Of a stretch of 64,000 nucleotides of DNA, positions 21,187-29,473 are shown piece by piece; the first letter of the stretch is position 1, and the number at the start of each line of letters is the position of its first letter. A model generated the notes under the pieces. That model was given only the letters and a program-made list of their open reading frames with translations. It was not told the origin of the DNA and did not search any database. Location: contig NZ_JANUCQ010000001.1 of the NCBI RefSeq assembly GCF_024807035.1, forward strand, positions 221,990 to 285,989, in the 5' to 3' direction. The translations under genes and the position numbers were made by a program. The stretch is from Methanococcus voltae PS (GTDB lineage: Archaea; AGJL01; Methanococci; Methanococcales; Methanococcaceae).

Positions 21187-21216
21187 TAGTGTAATACGAT
21201 ATTATTATTTACACTA
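21187..21216. promoter_or_regulatory. Inverted repeat upstream of bioW, candidate operator
   Basis: TAGTGTAA (21187-21194) and TTACACTA (21209-21216) form a perfect 8-bp inverted repeat with a 14-bp spacer. The core TGTAA/TTACA is shared with bacterial BirA boxes, but the spacing is shorter than in those boxes. On the bioW side, TATA-like sequences lie at about 21139-21150 and 21157-21171 (minus strand). The role as operator is inference. Confidence 0.45.
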
Positions 21217-21222
21217 TTCGTA

Positions 21223-21271
<49 letters not shown>

Positions 21272-21546
21272 TTCAAATATATAATTATACAAATTATATT
21301 TGTCATGATTAATAATTCTAAAACTCAATGATTTGTCATTATTTTTCATTAAAAACATTTATAATGATTTATAATGTACAAATATCTATATATATTAGTT
21401 ATTTAATAGTATTATTCGCAATAATCGGTTACATAGTAATGTAGTATAAAATAAATGGATAATTTTATTATAGTAGCTCTTTATCACATAATTAATAATG
21501 ATTAAAATTAGGATAAATATAAATAAATATGAAATATGGTGATTTG

Positions 21547-21678
21547 ATGGTAAATTCAAGAACAATGGGATTTAAAAATTTTAAAAATGATATGGCAAGA
21601 CCTTTCAGAGGTAATGTTGCAGTCAAGGTAGTAGCATATTTAGTTGGAATTCTAGCAGTTTCATCTATTGTCATTTAA
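21547..21678 (+). CDS. Small single-span membrane peptide, 43 aa
   Basis: I do not recognise a family. The ATG at 21547 follows a textbook GGTGAT site (21539-21544) with a spacing matching real genes here. The first half is basic (MVNSRTMGFKNFKNDMARPF) and the second half, from about residue 25, is a hydrophobic segment (VVAYLVGILAVSSIVI) long enough for one membrane span, with the charged end likely inside. It sits alone in a region of over 1.1 kb without other genes. It may be a small membrane-complex subunit, but this is not shown. Confidence 0.6.
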   Translation: MVNSRTMGFKNFKNDMARPFRGNVAVKVVAYLVGILAVSSIVI

Positions 21679-22183
21679 TTATTGAACATATATAAATCAA
21701 TATAAATAGAAATTATTAGCATATCCCTTGTATTGAATGAATCAATCACATAAGAGTTAAAAACCTGTAAGTTAGATTCATAAATTTCATTTATATTAAT
21801 TTGGTTGGTTGTATTATTGTAAATGATAAGTTGAATTTTCTTAAATAATTCTATTAGATAATTTTACTAAATTATACATTAAAATTTCTAAAATTTCTAA
21901 AATTTTTATTATTTGGTTAATGTAATTATATATGCCCGTACAATACCAAATAGAATAGATATGGAGTTTTTAAAACTCTAAATTACTATTAATGCTGTTA
22001 TTATAATCTGGATAAACACGAGCAATATTTCTGTAAAATATTGCAAACTTAAAATAAATATGATAAATACAATACTATAGAAAATAAATAAAAATAGAAT
22101 AAAAATAGAATAAAAATAGAACATAGAATAAATAGTATATGAAATTAATAAACCGATTATTCAATATTATTTAATAATTTCTT
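21679..22183. other. AT-rich intergenic region with a hairpin and short repeats
   Basis: No gene is visible. A perfect inverted repeat GCAATATTT / AAATATTGC with a 5-bp loop lies at 22022-22044. Imperfect tandem copies of AATAAAAATAG occur at about 22082-22120. On the minus strand these follow the elp3 stop codon and may mark its 3' end. Confidence 0.4.
22022..22044. terminator. Hairpin between small membrane gene and elp3
   Basis: A 9-bp perfect stem (GCAATATTT/AAATATTGC) with loop CTGTA. It is 140 bp past the elp3 stop codon on the minus strand. It could be a 3'-end structure for either converging gene; no strong T run follows, so the terminator call is weak. Confidence 0.3.
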
Positions 22184-23845
22184 TTAATTCAATTTTTTGC
22201 CCATATAGGCACCTATTAAGTTGTAACCTTGTTTTTTATAGTATTCTCTAACTCCAATACCACTGGTTATCAATATTTTTGATTTTTCGTGACTTTTTGC
22301 GATTTTTTCAGCTTCTTCGAGCATTAATTTTCCATAACCTTTGTGTTGCCAGTTTTTGGTATCTTCTATTTTAGAACCCAATTCCTCCTGCTGACCACAT
22401 ACGTGAACTTGTCTTATTAAAGCAGTATCCTTATCTATTTCGGGTCTAAATACTGCTTCCATATCTGGAATTCTAAGTCTCAAGTAGCCAATTAATAAAT
22501 CATTTTTAACATCTTCATAGGATATAAAAAATTCTTTACCCCCGCTAGCCTCATATTCTTCAACAAGTAGTTTTATACTTGATAAGTCTGGTTTTATACC
22601 TTTTTTATAACAAACGTGACCTACTTCCCTACATCTGATACATTTACACTTTATACCTTTTTCTTCGAGATTTTTATACACCAATTCTCCAAGGTTACTT
22701 TTTTTAACGCCTTCATCAATAACTGTTGCCGGAATATCTCGCTGTATACGGGACGTTCTAATCCATTTTGGCATAATTGATTTAGCATAAGTCACTAATT
22801 CAACGGCTTCTTCATCAGAAATTGGTTTATATTCTCCTTTTTTCCATAGGTCATAAAGTTCTGTTCCTTCAATAACCAAACAAGGGTAGAATTTTATTAA
22901 ATCTGGCTTAAAACCTGGATTATCGAATACTCTTTTAATATTTTCTCTATCCATTTCTTCAGTGGTATGTGGCAATCCTGGAATAAGGTGGTAAGAGACC
23001 TTTAAACCGCTGTTTTTAAGACGTGAAGTAGCATTAATTGACTCAGAAACTGAGTGACCTCTTTTTACAAAGTCTAGTACTTCATCATATGTGCTTTGTA
23101 TACCTAATTCGATACGAGTGGCTCCTAACTTCAACATTTCGTCGATATGCTCTTCTTTACAGTAATCAGGACGTGTTTCAATTGTAAGAGCAACACATCT
23201 ATGAGGAGCAGTTTCATTTATTTTTTGAGCTTCTTCAAGTGATTCAGATACTACGCCGTTCATAGCATCTAAACAGCCTTTTATAAAGTTTTCTTGGTAT
23301 TCTATGTCTCGCCCTGGGAAAGTACCGCCCATAATGATAAGTTCAACTTTATCGGTTGGATGACCTACTTTTTCAAGTTGTGCTAATCTTTCAGAAGTCT
23401 GTATATAAGGGTCAAATTTATACATAATACCTCGCATAGTCGCAGGTTCTTTTCCCGTATAACTTTGAGGAACATCCCCAAATACACTTTCCTTACCGCC
23501 CGGGCAAAAGGAACATTTACCATGTGGACAAGGTTCGGGTGAAGTCATAACTGCTACCACAGCAACACCTGAAAGTGTTCTAATAGGTTTTTTTCTTAAA
23601 ATTAAAGATAATTGTTTTTTTTCTAAATCTGTAGCAAGAGCGAGAATATCTGAATTAGGGGGAAATCCAATATTTAAATCGAATTTTCGAAGGCTTTTTG
23701 CTTTGATATCTTCTACTTTCTGTTTTTTTCTTTTTGCGTCCAATTCTTCAATTTTTTCTTTATTGGACAATAATTCTTCAATTAAATATCTTATAAATTT
23801 TTTATATTCTTCCGTTTTCTTAATCTTTGAGAGTTCCGAAGTCAT
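22184..23845 (-). CDS. elp3: Elp3-type tRNA uridine-34 acyltransferase (radical SAM plus GNAT)
   Basis: Elp3 modifies wobble uridine 34 of tRNAs, starting with carboxymethylation (cm5U). The 553-residue protein has the radical SAM cluster motif CPHGKCSFCPGG (about 107-118; spacing C-x4-C-x2-C). The Elp3 middle follows with the RRDIP-like RIQRDIPATVI and a CKCIRCREVGH cysteine segment that helps bind zinc. The C-terminal GNAT acetyltransferase domain (about 440-553) has HKGYGKLMLEEAEKIA. A single-protein Elp3 is the normal archaeal form. The ATG follows ATGGTGATATT. It is convergent with the small gene at 21547. Confidence 0.94.
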   Translation of the reverse strand: MTSELSKIKKTEEYKKFIRYLIEELLSNKEKIEELDAKRKKQKVEDIKAKSLRKFDLNIGFPPNSDILALATDLEKKQLSLILRKKPIRTLSGVAVVAVMTSPEPCPHGKCSFCPGGKESVFGDVPQSYTGKEPATMRGIMYKFDPYIQTSERLAQLEKVGHPTDKVELIIMGGTFPGRDIEYQENFIKGCLDAMNGVVSESLEEAQKINETAPHRCVALTIETRPDYCKEEHIDEMLKLGATRIELGIQSTYDEVLDFVKRGHSVSESINATSRLKNSGLKVSYHLIPGLPHTTEEMDRENIKRVFDNPGFKPDLIKFYPCLVIEGTELYDLWKKGEYKPISDEEAVELVTYAKSIMPKWIRTSRIQRDIPATVIDEGVKKSNLGELVYKNLEEKGIKCKCIRCREVGHVCYKKGIKPDLSSIKLLVEEYEASGGKEFFISYEDVKNDLLIGYLRLRIPDMEAVFRPEIDKDTALIRQVHVCGQQEELGSKIEDTKNWQHKGYGKLMLEEAEKIAKSHEKSKILITSGIGVREYYKKQGYNLIGAYMGKKLN

Positions 23846-24062
23846 AATATCACCATAATTGTAATTGCAATACCTTTGTGTTTAGTAATTTAGTAAATTT
23901 AATAATCTTATATTTTAATAGTTAATGAACTTAATATATACAAAGAAAATATTTAAAATAATCTATAATACAACACCATTATATAATTATTATGTATTTA
24001 TGTATTTTTTAGAATTTTAGAATTTTAGAATATATGGTAAAAATTTGAAGATGGCTGATAAT

Positions 24063-25004
24063 ATGAATATAAGATATATCGACGCACATTGCCACATGGA
24101 ATATAGGAGATTAAAAAATAGAGAAGAATTGATAAATCGTGCAATCGATAATAATGTAGAAATGATTACCAGTGGGGAAAGTTTAGGTGGATGTAAAAGG
24201 GCACTCGATTTAAAAACCAAATATCCCAAAGATATCAATGTCACAATGGGGTATCACCCTTCTAGGGTAAAATCTGATTGGAAAGTAATTGAAGACACCT
24301 ATAAGTTTATCGAGAAAAATCAAGATTCAATAGTTGCAGTTGGCGAAATTGGTCTTGATAGTGGCATAACAAGTCAAGCAGATTTGGATAAACAGGAAAA
24401 AATATTTAGAAAATACTTAACTTTGGCAAAAGAATTGGATATGCCAGTTGTCATTCATGCAAGAGGTTTTGAAGATAAAGCGTACAAAATAATACGGGAA
24501 ATTACCAAAAACGATATAAAAATCGTATATCATTGTTTTAGTGGAAGTAATCAACTAGCAAGAGAATTAATAGATAATGGTAATTATATATCAATTTCTA
24601 CACAATTATGTTTTTCGGAATATCATAAAAATTTGATAAAAGAATTATTGGGTATTTATGATATGGATTTATTTAATAATACTCTTTCAGAAACAGACAG
24701 TCCTTTTGTATCGCCTATAAGGGGAGAACAAAATGAGTCTTCAAATGTGCGATTAGTGGTAAATGAATTTGGAAAAATTTATAATTTAGTATCTGACGAA
24801 AAAGATAATTGCAACGGTATTAATAATATAAATAATAAATTAGATAATAAGAATAATAAGAATAATAATAAAAATAATTATAATGACAATAATAAGAATA
24901 TTTCATGTAATGGTATGGGCAATCAAATAATTAATCAAGATAATAACTTAATTAATATAGCTAAACTTATATATTCTCAAACTAAAAGATTATTCAACAT
25001 ATAG
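24063..25004 (+). CDS. TatD-family metal-dependent hydrolase/DNase
   Basis: The TIM-barrel hydrolase has the TatD metal ligands: DAHCHME at the start, GEIGLDSG, HARGF, HCFSG and ETDSPF. Family members are 3'-5' nucleases or other phosphohydrolases; the substrate here is not known. The start is uncertain: in-frame TTG 24045 and ATG 24051 also exist, but the ATG at 24063 puts IDAHCH near the N-terminus and follows GGCTGATAAT. Residues about 250-295 are an Asn/Lys low-complexity insert (repeated NNKN units), placed after the last catalytic motif, so activity should be kept. This expansion is odd for a family usually near 260 residues. Confidence 0.85.
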   Translation: MNIRYIDAHCHMEYRRLKNREELINRAIDNNVEMITSGESLGGCKRALDLKTKYPKDINVTMGYHPSRVKSDWKVIEDTYKFIEKNQDSIVAVGEIGLDSGITSQADLDKQEKIFRKYLTLAKELDMPVVIHARGFEDKAYKIIREITKNDIKIVYHCFSGSNQLARELIDNGNYISISTQLCFSEYHKNLIKELLGIYDMDLFNNTLSETDSPFVSPIRGEQNESSNVRLVVNEFGKIYNLVSDEKDNCNGINNINNKLDNKNNKNNNKNNYNDNNKNISCNGMGNQIINQDNNLINIAKLIYSQTKRLFNI

Positions 25005-25032
25005 TTTAAGTTTAGAGTAAGCAGGTGAAAAT

Positions 25033-25365
25033 ATGGAAAGTTGCAAATGTGGAAATTTCATAGCTAAACTACTTACAATAATAGACTCTAATGAAGTTTT
25101 AGATTCTCCTGAAGTCTCAGGAACTATGCGAGCTAAGGCTAACAGGGAGAATATAGACTTGTATTCTAAAAATCATACTGTTGCCATATTAAATATCCAA
25201 GGTACTGACAGCTACCAAATTTATTTTTTGAAGAAAAATATGGATGTTAATCATATTGAAGAAGACTTGAAGAAATTTGGAGCGGTTTTAAATCATGATT
25301 CTAAATTAATACTAAAAAATTACATTGAGATGATGAGCGATGAAGGATGCAAAAGGGATAGATAA
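25033..25365 (+). CDS. Conserved-looking unknown protein, 110 aa
   Basis: I do not recognise this gene. It starts at ATG 25033 after a good GGTGAAAAT site, only 28 bp after the TatD gene, so the two are probably cotranscribed. A CKCG motif sits near the N-terminus (MESCKCGNF) without a partner cysteine pair nearby; a third cysteine is near the end. Overall it looks like a small soluble alpha/beta protein. Its 3' end overlaps the next gene by 26 bp, which suggests translational coupling and a shared function with it. Confidence 0.7.
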   Translation: MESCKCGNFIAKLLTIIDSNEVLDSPEVSGTMRAKANRENIDLYSKNHTVAILNIQGTDSYQIYFLKKNMDVNHIEEDLKKFGAVLNHDSKLILKNYIEMMSDEGCKRDR

Positions 25366-25876
25366 GAAATGGGTGGTTTTAAACAACTTAACTTTAGAAC
25401 TTTCAAAGAAGAGGCCTATTCCAAAAGAATATTTTGATAGATTAAGAATTGCAAATAATATTATAACCTATTACATTTTAGATGAGCACGCAGATTTTAA
25501 TGTATTAATGGGTGCTGAAAAAGAGATTTCGGTGTTACAAGGTGCACTATTTGGTATGTGTGATGAAAAAATGGCCAAAGATTTTTTGGATAAACTCGGA
25601 AAAGCTTCAAGAGGGGAGTTAGATGTTCAATTTCCATTAAAGCAAACTCCTTATAATCCAGAAGTTAAAAAAAGAAAGGCGACTGAAGTTATTCGTGTAA
25701 AAATGCCTGTTGAATTGCATCCTGAAATTTTGGGGGAACTTAGTGAAGATAATGGATTAATATTTTCGCAAAGTGAAGAAGAAGACCTTAAAATACTTAT
25801 CGAAGGGGAAAAATCCAAAATAATGACTGCTTTAAAAGATTTAGCAGTAATCTGGAAATTTAATAGTTTAAATTAA
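25340..25876 (+). CDS. Unknown methanogen protein, 178 aa (possibly DUF2096)
   Basis: The protein starts inside the end of the previous gene (26-bp overlap, different frame), typical of coupled genes. It has a helical N-terminal half (WVVLNNLTLELSKKRPIPKEYFDRLRIANNIITYY) with a segment resembling archaeal DUF2096 proteins, and a C-terminal alpha/beta part (VIRVKMPVELHPEILGELSEDNG). The DUF assignment is from memory of the family's look and is low confidence. No catalytic motif is visible. With TatD and the 110-residue gene it forms a three-gene unit. Confidence 0.7.
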   Translation: MKDAKGIDKKWVVLNNLTLELSKKRPIPKEYFDRLRIANNIITYYILDEHADFNVLMGAEKEISVLQGALFGMCDEKMAKDFLDKLGKASRGELDVQFPLKQTPYNPEVKKRKATEVIRVKMPVELHPEILGELSEDNGLIFSQSEEEDLKILIEGEKSKIMTALKDLAVIWKFNSLN

Positions 25877-26065
25877 TATAGTAATATAATAACATAATAA
25901 TTATAAAAATAATAACATAATAATGACAATAACAATAACTCAAAATAGCTTTTTTTTATTTTTATTTTATTTTTAAATTTTTTAGTTTTATTATATAATA
26001 GATTTTTAAATTTTTTTAATTATTCAAAAAAGTAATATAAAATATTAAACAAATTAATATTTTAA

Positions 26066-27025
26066 TTAAATTAATTTGTTTAATGGGTGTTTCTCATCAG
26101 GTGTTGTACCTAAATCTTTAGCGGTTTCAGCAATAATCATGTCTGTCATTGCAACAGCAGGGAATGCTAATTCTGAATTGTCGATTGGACCGTAGAGAAC
26201 AAAGTCTCCTGAAGCCATTGTTTGCACAATGTTAGCACCAATGTCACATACGTGGTGTACGTCTTTTGATAACTGTGCTTTGTCGTTTTCTCTTAATCCT
26301 TTTCTGAATTCTCTTAACCAGTCCCATGCTGATGGAATGTTGTGGATACCACTACCTACTGGTAAACCTAATTTTGCTTTAACAGCAAATGAAGCTCTTA
26401 CAGCTTGACCTGCACCGTTACCCATAGGGGTTACAGCAACGTCAATTAATGGATGTTTGATACCTGCTTTTTCAGCGAGTTCTAACATACCTGTTTCAGC
26501 TGTTTTACCACCGTTGTTTAAAACGTTCAATTTACCTTCTACTGAAGGGTCCATTGGGTCGAAACATAAAACGATTGAAGCTTCAAGGTCACTTTCAACT
26601 AAGTTTTGGAACTCTTCTTCGTCCATTGAAACGTTGATTGAGTTGTAAACACATTGTCCAGCAAATCCAGCTTCTGTAGCTCTTGTAGCTGCAGCCATTC
26701 TTGCTTTACCGGATGTTGAGTCCAATAACATAGGTCCGTCCCATACATCAGCTACGAAGTCAATGTAGTTAACGAGTGCTTCTTCTGAACCACCGAATAC
26801 TTGCACTAATGCTGAGTTACCTGTGATATCTTGCATTTCAGCTTGCTTGTTGATTAATTCTTCAGCAGCAGCTTTATCGAAGATACCTTTTTTAGGATCT
26901 TCTACAATTTTGTGTCTTGCATAAAATATGGTGCCTGATAATGCAGTAGGACATTCTCCTGGTTGTCCTCCAAATCTTGCACCAGCTAATTCAATAATTT
27001 CCTGTTCTTTGTCGAATTTGAACAT
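26066..27025 (-). CDS. mtrH: Tetrahydromethanopterin S-methyltransferase subunit H
   Basis: MtrH moves the methyl group from methyl-H4MPT to the cobalt of the corrinoid on MtrA. The 319-residue protein is a soluble TIM-barrel methyltransferase with FGGQPGECPTALSGTIFY, VFGGSEEALVNYIDFV and PMGNGAGQAVRASFAVKAKLGLP, all characteristic of the family. The ATG follows AGAGGTGGAATA. It is the last gene of the mtr group, 21 bp after mtrG. As the membrane-peripheral catalytic part, it should serve both MtrA and the MtrA-MtrF fusion encoded upstream. Confidence 0.97.
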   Translation of the reverse strand: MFKFDKEQEIIELAGARFGGQPGECPTALSGTIFYARHKIVEDPKKGIFDKAAAEELINKQAEMQDITGNSALVQVFGGSEEALVNYIDFVADVWDGPMLLDSTSGKARMAAATRATEAGFAGQCVYNSINVSMDEEEFQNLVESDLEASIVLCFDPMDPSVEGKLNVLNNGGKTAETGMLELAEKAGIKHPLIDVAVTPMGNGAGQAVRASFAVKAKLGLPVGSGIHNIPSAWDWLREFRKGLRENDKAQLSKDVHHVCDIGANIVQTMASGDFVLYGPIDNSELAFPAVAMTDMIIAETAKDLGTTPDEKHPLNKLI

Positions 27026-27046
27026 TATTCCACCTCTGTAACAATG

Positions 27047-27271
27047 TTATTTTATAAGATTGAAGAACTGCAAAGCTCCTGCTAATGAGTATAATAAAAC
27101 GGTTCCAACTGCGAAACCAAGTACAATACCTACATCTCTTCCTGTTTTTTGACCTGTTCTTTGGAAGATTTCAGCATTTGTTCTTTCAACTCTATCTTCA
27201 ACTTCGTCAAGTTTTTTCTGTAATTCTTTGAATTCCTTGTTTGGTGTTATTACTGTAGGAATTTCAGCCAT
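27047..27271 (-). CDS. mtrG: Tetrahydromethanopterin S-methyltransferase subunit G
   Basis: MtrG is a small subunit of the sodium-pumping Mtr membrane complex. The 74-residue protein has a charged coiled-coil N-terminus (about 10-45) and one C-terminal membrane span (about 49-72, VGIVLGFAVGTVLLYSLAGAL), the family layout. The ATG follows AAGGTGATTAG. It lies 47 bp after the MtrA-MtrF fusion gene and 21 bp before mtrH, so these three are very likely cotranscribed. Confidence 0.95.
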   Translation of the reverse strand: MAEIPTVITPNKEFKELQKKLDEVEDRVERTNAEIFQRTGQKTGRDVGIVLGFAVGTVLLYSLAGALQFFNLIK

Positions 27272-27318
27272 CTAATCACCTTATAAATTTAATGATGGAA
27301 TTATTAGTCTCTTAATAT

Positions 27319-28080
27319 TTAAAATCCAATTTTTAATATTAATGGTATTGCAACGAATACTAATGCAAACATCATACCATATAATAAACCGGTGAGGCTT
27401 TCAGACTGAACTCCTGAAGCAAGACCCAAATCTCTTGTAGTTAGGCCTACTTTATAGTCTAGACTTTCGTTTAATTTCCTTATGTATTCAAGGTCTGGTT
27501 CTGATACAGTAGGAATACCTTCGATAGCGAAACCATCGCCTGAATCTTCTCCTGCTTCACCAGCTTTACCCTCAAGGTCTATAACCATAGCTTCTTCGTC
27601 TGTTGCACCAGGGTCTTTGGAGATACAGTCTTTAACTGTTTGTTGAATTTTTCCTTTATCTTCTGAATCAATCATGTCAATTAATTCAACGATTTGATTT
27701 TGGAATCTTGCAACTGGTTCTTTTCCAACGTTTTCCATGAAAGGAATAGCTCCTTTAGCGCCGATAATACCACCATCGTCACCAATTCCGTTTTCATAGA
27801 GAGCTTTGAAACATTGTCCTGTAATGTGTCCTTGAACTTCTGAACCTGTCACAACCATAAATCTGATGTTAGGATTTGAAATGTAGTTAACAATAACTTT
27901 TTCAATACCCAAGTTTTCTGTGTGGCAAGGTCCTGAGATAGCTGCACCTGCTTCGATAGCTGCTTCATCTAATCCGTGTGAACCCAATGTAACAACAGCT
28001 ACACAGCTTTCAGGATTACCTACAACATATTCACCATTAGCAACAGGCCATCCTGCTGCAGGGGCTTTTTTATCTGCCAT
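27319..28080 (-). CDS. MtrA-MtrF fusion: second corrinoid MtrA domain joined to the MtrF segment
   Basis: The 253-residue protein begins with a full MtrA cytoplasmic domain (1-159 identical in sequence to the mtrA product upstream). It includes the His85 region [10 protein letters not shown], matching the histidine that binds cobalt in MtrA. A short acidic linker (about 172-188) leads to an MtrF segment: [29 protein letters not shown], then one membrane span ([20 protein letters not shown]). Position and tail show it replaces mtrF in the usual EDCBAFGH order; no separate mtrF exists here. MtrA-MtrF fusions are known in methanogens but their role is not. The ribosome site GGAGGTGCTAAAAT is also shared with mtrA. 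Confidence 0.93.
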   Translation of the reverse strand: MADKKAPAAGWPVANGEYVVGNPESCVAVVTLGSHGLDEAAIEAGAAISGPCHTENLGIEKVIVNYISNPNIRFMVVTGSEVQGHITGQCFKALYENGIGDDGGIIGAKGAIPFMENVGKEPVARFQNQIVELIDMIDSEDKGKIQQTVKDCISKDPGATDEEAMVIDLEGKAGEAGEDSGDGFAIEGIPTVSEPDLEYIRKLNESLDYKVGLTTRDLGLASGVQSESLTGLLYGMMFALVFVAIPLILKIGF

Positions 28081-28094
28081 ATTTTAGCACCTCC
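27604..28094 (-). repeat. Direct repeat copy 2: 5' part of the mtrA-mtrF fusion
   Basis: By reading both lines, bases 27604-28094 are identical to 28630-29120 (491 bp). The block covers the ribosome site, start codon and codons 1-159. It ends abruptly on both sides (T versus A at the inner edge, T versus G at the outer edge). Both copies have the same orientation with 535 bp between them. Confidence 0.95.
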
Positions 28095-28377
28095 TGGAAG
28101 GCATATATGTTTTGGTTTGGTTTAGAATTTACATATTTTAATTTATTTTAAGTTCAACGTTTTAATTGGTAATTTAACATAATTATTAATTATTAATTAT
28201 TATATCGTAATTATTAATCGTCTAACCTATTTAGATACCAATCCGTGTTTAAATTCATCTTCATTAATCAAATAATCAATAATCATTATTTTATCTATTT
28301 ATCGTAAGTTAATATACTTAAATATAACCTATCAATAAATTCACAATAAATTAATAACAATTATCAAATTAATTAAA
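28095..28377. promoter_or_regulatory. Spacer between mtrA and the mtrA-mtrF fusion; candidate internal promoter
   Basis: The 283-bp AT-rich gap is far larger than the other gaps inside the mtr group (9-47 bp). On the minus strand a TATA-like sequence (GTTATATTTAAG, about 28317-28328) could start transcription of the fusion gene, mtrG and mtrH. Repeated AATTATT units occur at 28183-28215. Confidence 0.4.
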
Positions 28378-29106
28378 TTAAATTAATAACATACTGTATA
28401 TAAGAAGTGACAAGAATAAACCTATTGCAACACCTTGGATTTTACCGTTATAGTATCCAGAGTTGTATTTGTTAACAATTGCAGCTTGTTCAATCTGTTT
28501 TGAGATGATTCTCATTCTTGATTCTATAATTGCCATTTCTGGGGATGTCATTTTAACTGATGAACCTTCTTCTTCTCCAGCTCCGCCTGCTTTACCCTCA
28601 AGGTCTATAACCATAGCTTCTTCTTCGAATGCACCAGGGTCTTTGGAGATACAGTCTTTAACTGTTTGTTGAATTTTTCCTTTATCTTCTGAATCAATCA
28701 TGTCAATTAATTCAACGATTTGATTTTGGAATCTTGCAACTGGTTCTTTTCCAACGTTTTCCATGAAAGGAATAGCTCCTTTAGCGCCGATAATACCACC
28801 ATCGTCACCAATTCCGTTTTCATAGAGAGCTTTGAAACATTGTCCTGTAATGTGTCCTTGAACTTCTGAACCTGTCACAACCATAAATCTGATGTTAGGA
28901 TTTGAAATGTAGTTAACAATAACTTTTTCAATACCCAAGTTTTCTGTGTGGCAAGGTCCTGAGATAGCTGCACCTGCTTCGATAGCTGCTTCATCTAATC
29001 CGTGTGAACCCAATGTAACAACAGCTACACAGCTTTCAGGATTACCTACAACATATTCACCATTAGCAACAGGCCATCCTGCTGCAGGGGCTTTTTTATC
29101 TGCCAT
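28378..29106 (-). CDS. mtrA: Tetrahydromethanopterin S-methyltransferase subunit A
   Basis: MtrA carries the corrinoid that accepts the methyl group from MtrH and passes it to coenzyme M. The 242-residue protein has the cytoplasmic corrinoid domain (1-165), with the cobalt-ligand histidine at about 85 ([10 protein letters not shown]), a long helix (about 195-220) and one C-terminal membrane span ([18 protein letters not shown]). The ATG follows GGAGGTGCTAAAAT. It lies 31 bp after mtrB. Its first 159 codons are repeated exactly in the next gene downstream, as explained in that entry. Confidence 0.97.
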   Translation of the reverse strand: MADKKAPAAGWPVANGEYVVGNPESCVAVVTLGSHGLDEAAIEAGAAISGPCHTENLGIEKVIVNYISNPNIRFMVVTGSEVQGHITGQCFKALYENGIGDDGGIIGAKGAIPFMENVGKEPVARFQNQIVELIDMIDSEDKGKIQQTVKDCISKDPGAFEEEAMVIDLEGKAGGAGEEEGSSVKMTSPEMAIIESRMRIISKQIEQAAIVNKYNSGYYNGKIQGVAIGLFLSLLIYSMLLI

Positions 29107-29120
29107 ATTTTAGCACCTCC
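28630..29120 (-). repeat. Direct repeat copy 1: 5' part of mtrA
   Basis: Partner of the 491-bp block at 27604-28094. Downstream of codon 159 the two genes share another short identical stretch (the GCTTTACCCTCAAGG... segment, + strand near 28590) but then encode different tails. Confidence 0.95.
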
Positions 29121-29137
29121 GTGTCAAATTAAACAAT

Positions 29138-29464
29138 TTAGAGACCGATTAGGCTTAAATCCGTTTTAATGATTAAGAATACTGCGAGCATTAAAATTGA
29201 CAAGGCAATCCAGAAACCGAAGAACATACCTTGGAATAAACCACCAGTTTTGTATGTACCTTCTCTACCAGCATATGATTTCATTGGTGCGTTTCTTGGG
29301 TCTAATGAATTTTCCAATGCTATCGCAAGTTTTTCTAATTGTTCTATTTCTGCTGAAACAGGTTTTAAATCAGTAACAAGAATATCTTTTCTCATTTCTG
29401 CAATTAAACCTGTATCGATGTCCAATACTACATTTATATCAGGACATACTTTAACAATTTCCAT
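29138..29464 (-). CDS. mtrB: Tetrahydromethanopterin S-methyltransferase subunit B
   Basis: MtrB is a small membrane subunit of the Mtr complex. The 108-residue protein starts [25 protein letters not shown] and has the family's charged N-terminal part (1-75) followed by one span (about 82-103, [22 protein letters not shown]). The ATG follows AAGGTGATAAA. It sits 9 bp after mtrC and 31 bp before mtrA. Confidence 0.95.
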   Translation of the reverse strand: MEIVKVCPDINVVLDIDTGLIAEMRKDILVTDLKPVSAEIEQLEKLAIALENSLDPRNAPMKSYAGREGTYKTGGLFQGMFFGFWIALSILMLAVFLIIKTDLSLIGL

Positions 29465-29473
29465 TTTATCACC

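Noticed and set aside
28630..29120. Insertion sequence or mobile element as cause of the repeat
   Set aside because: The repeated block is coding mtrA sequence with no transposase, terminal inverted repeats or target-site duplications.
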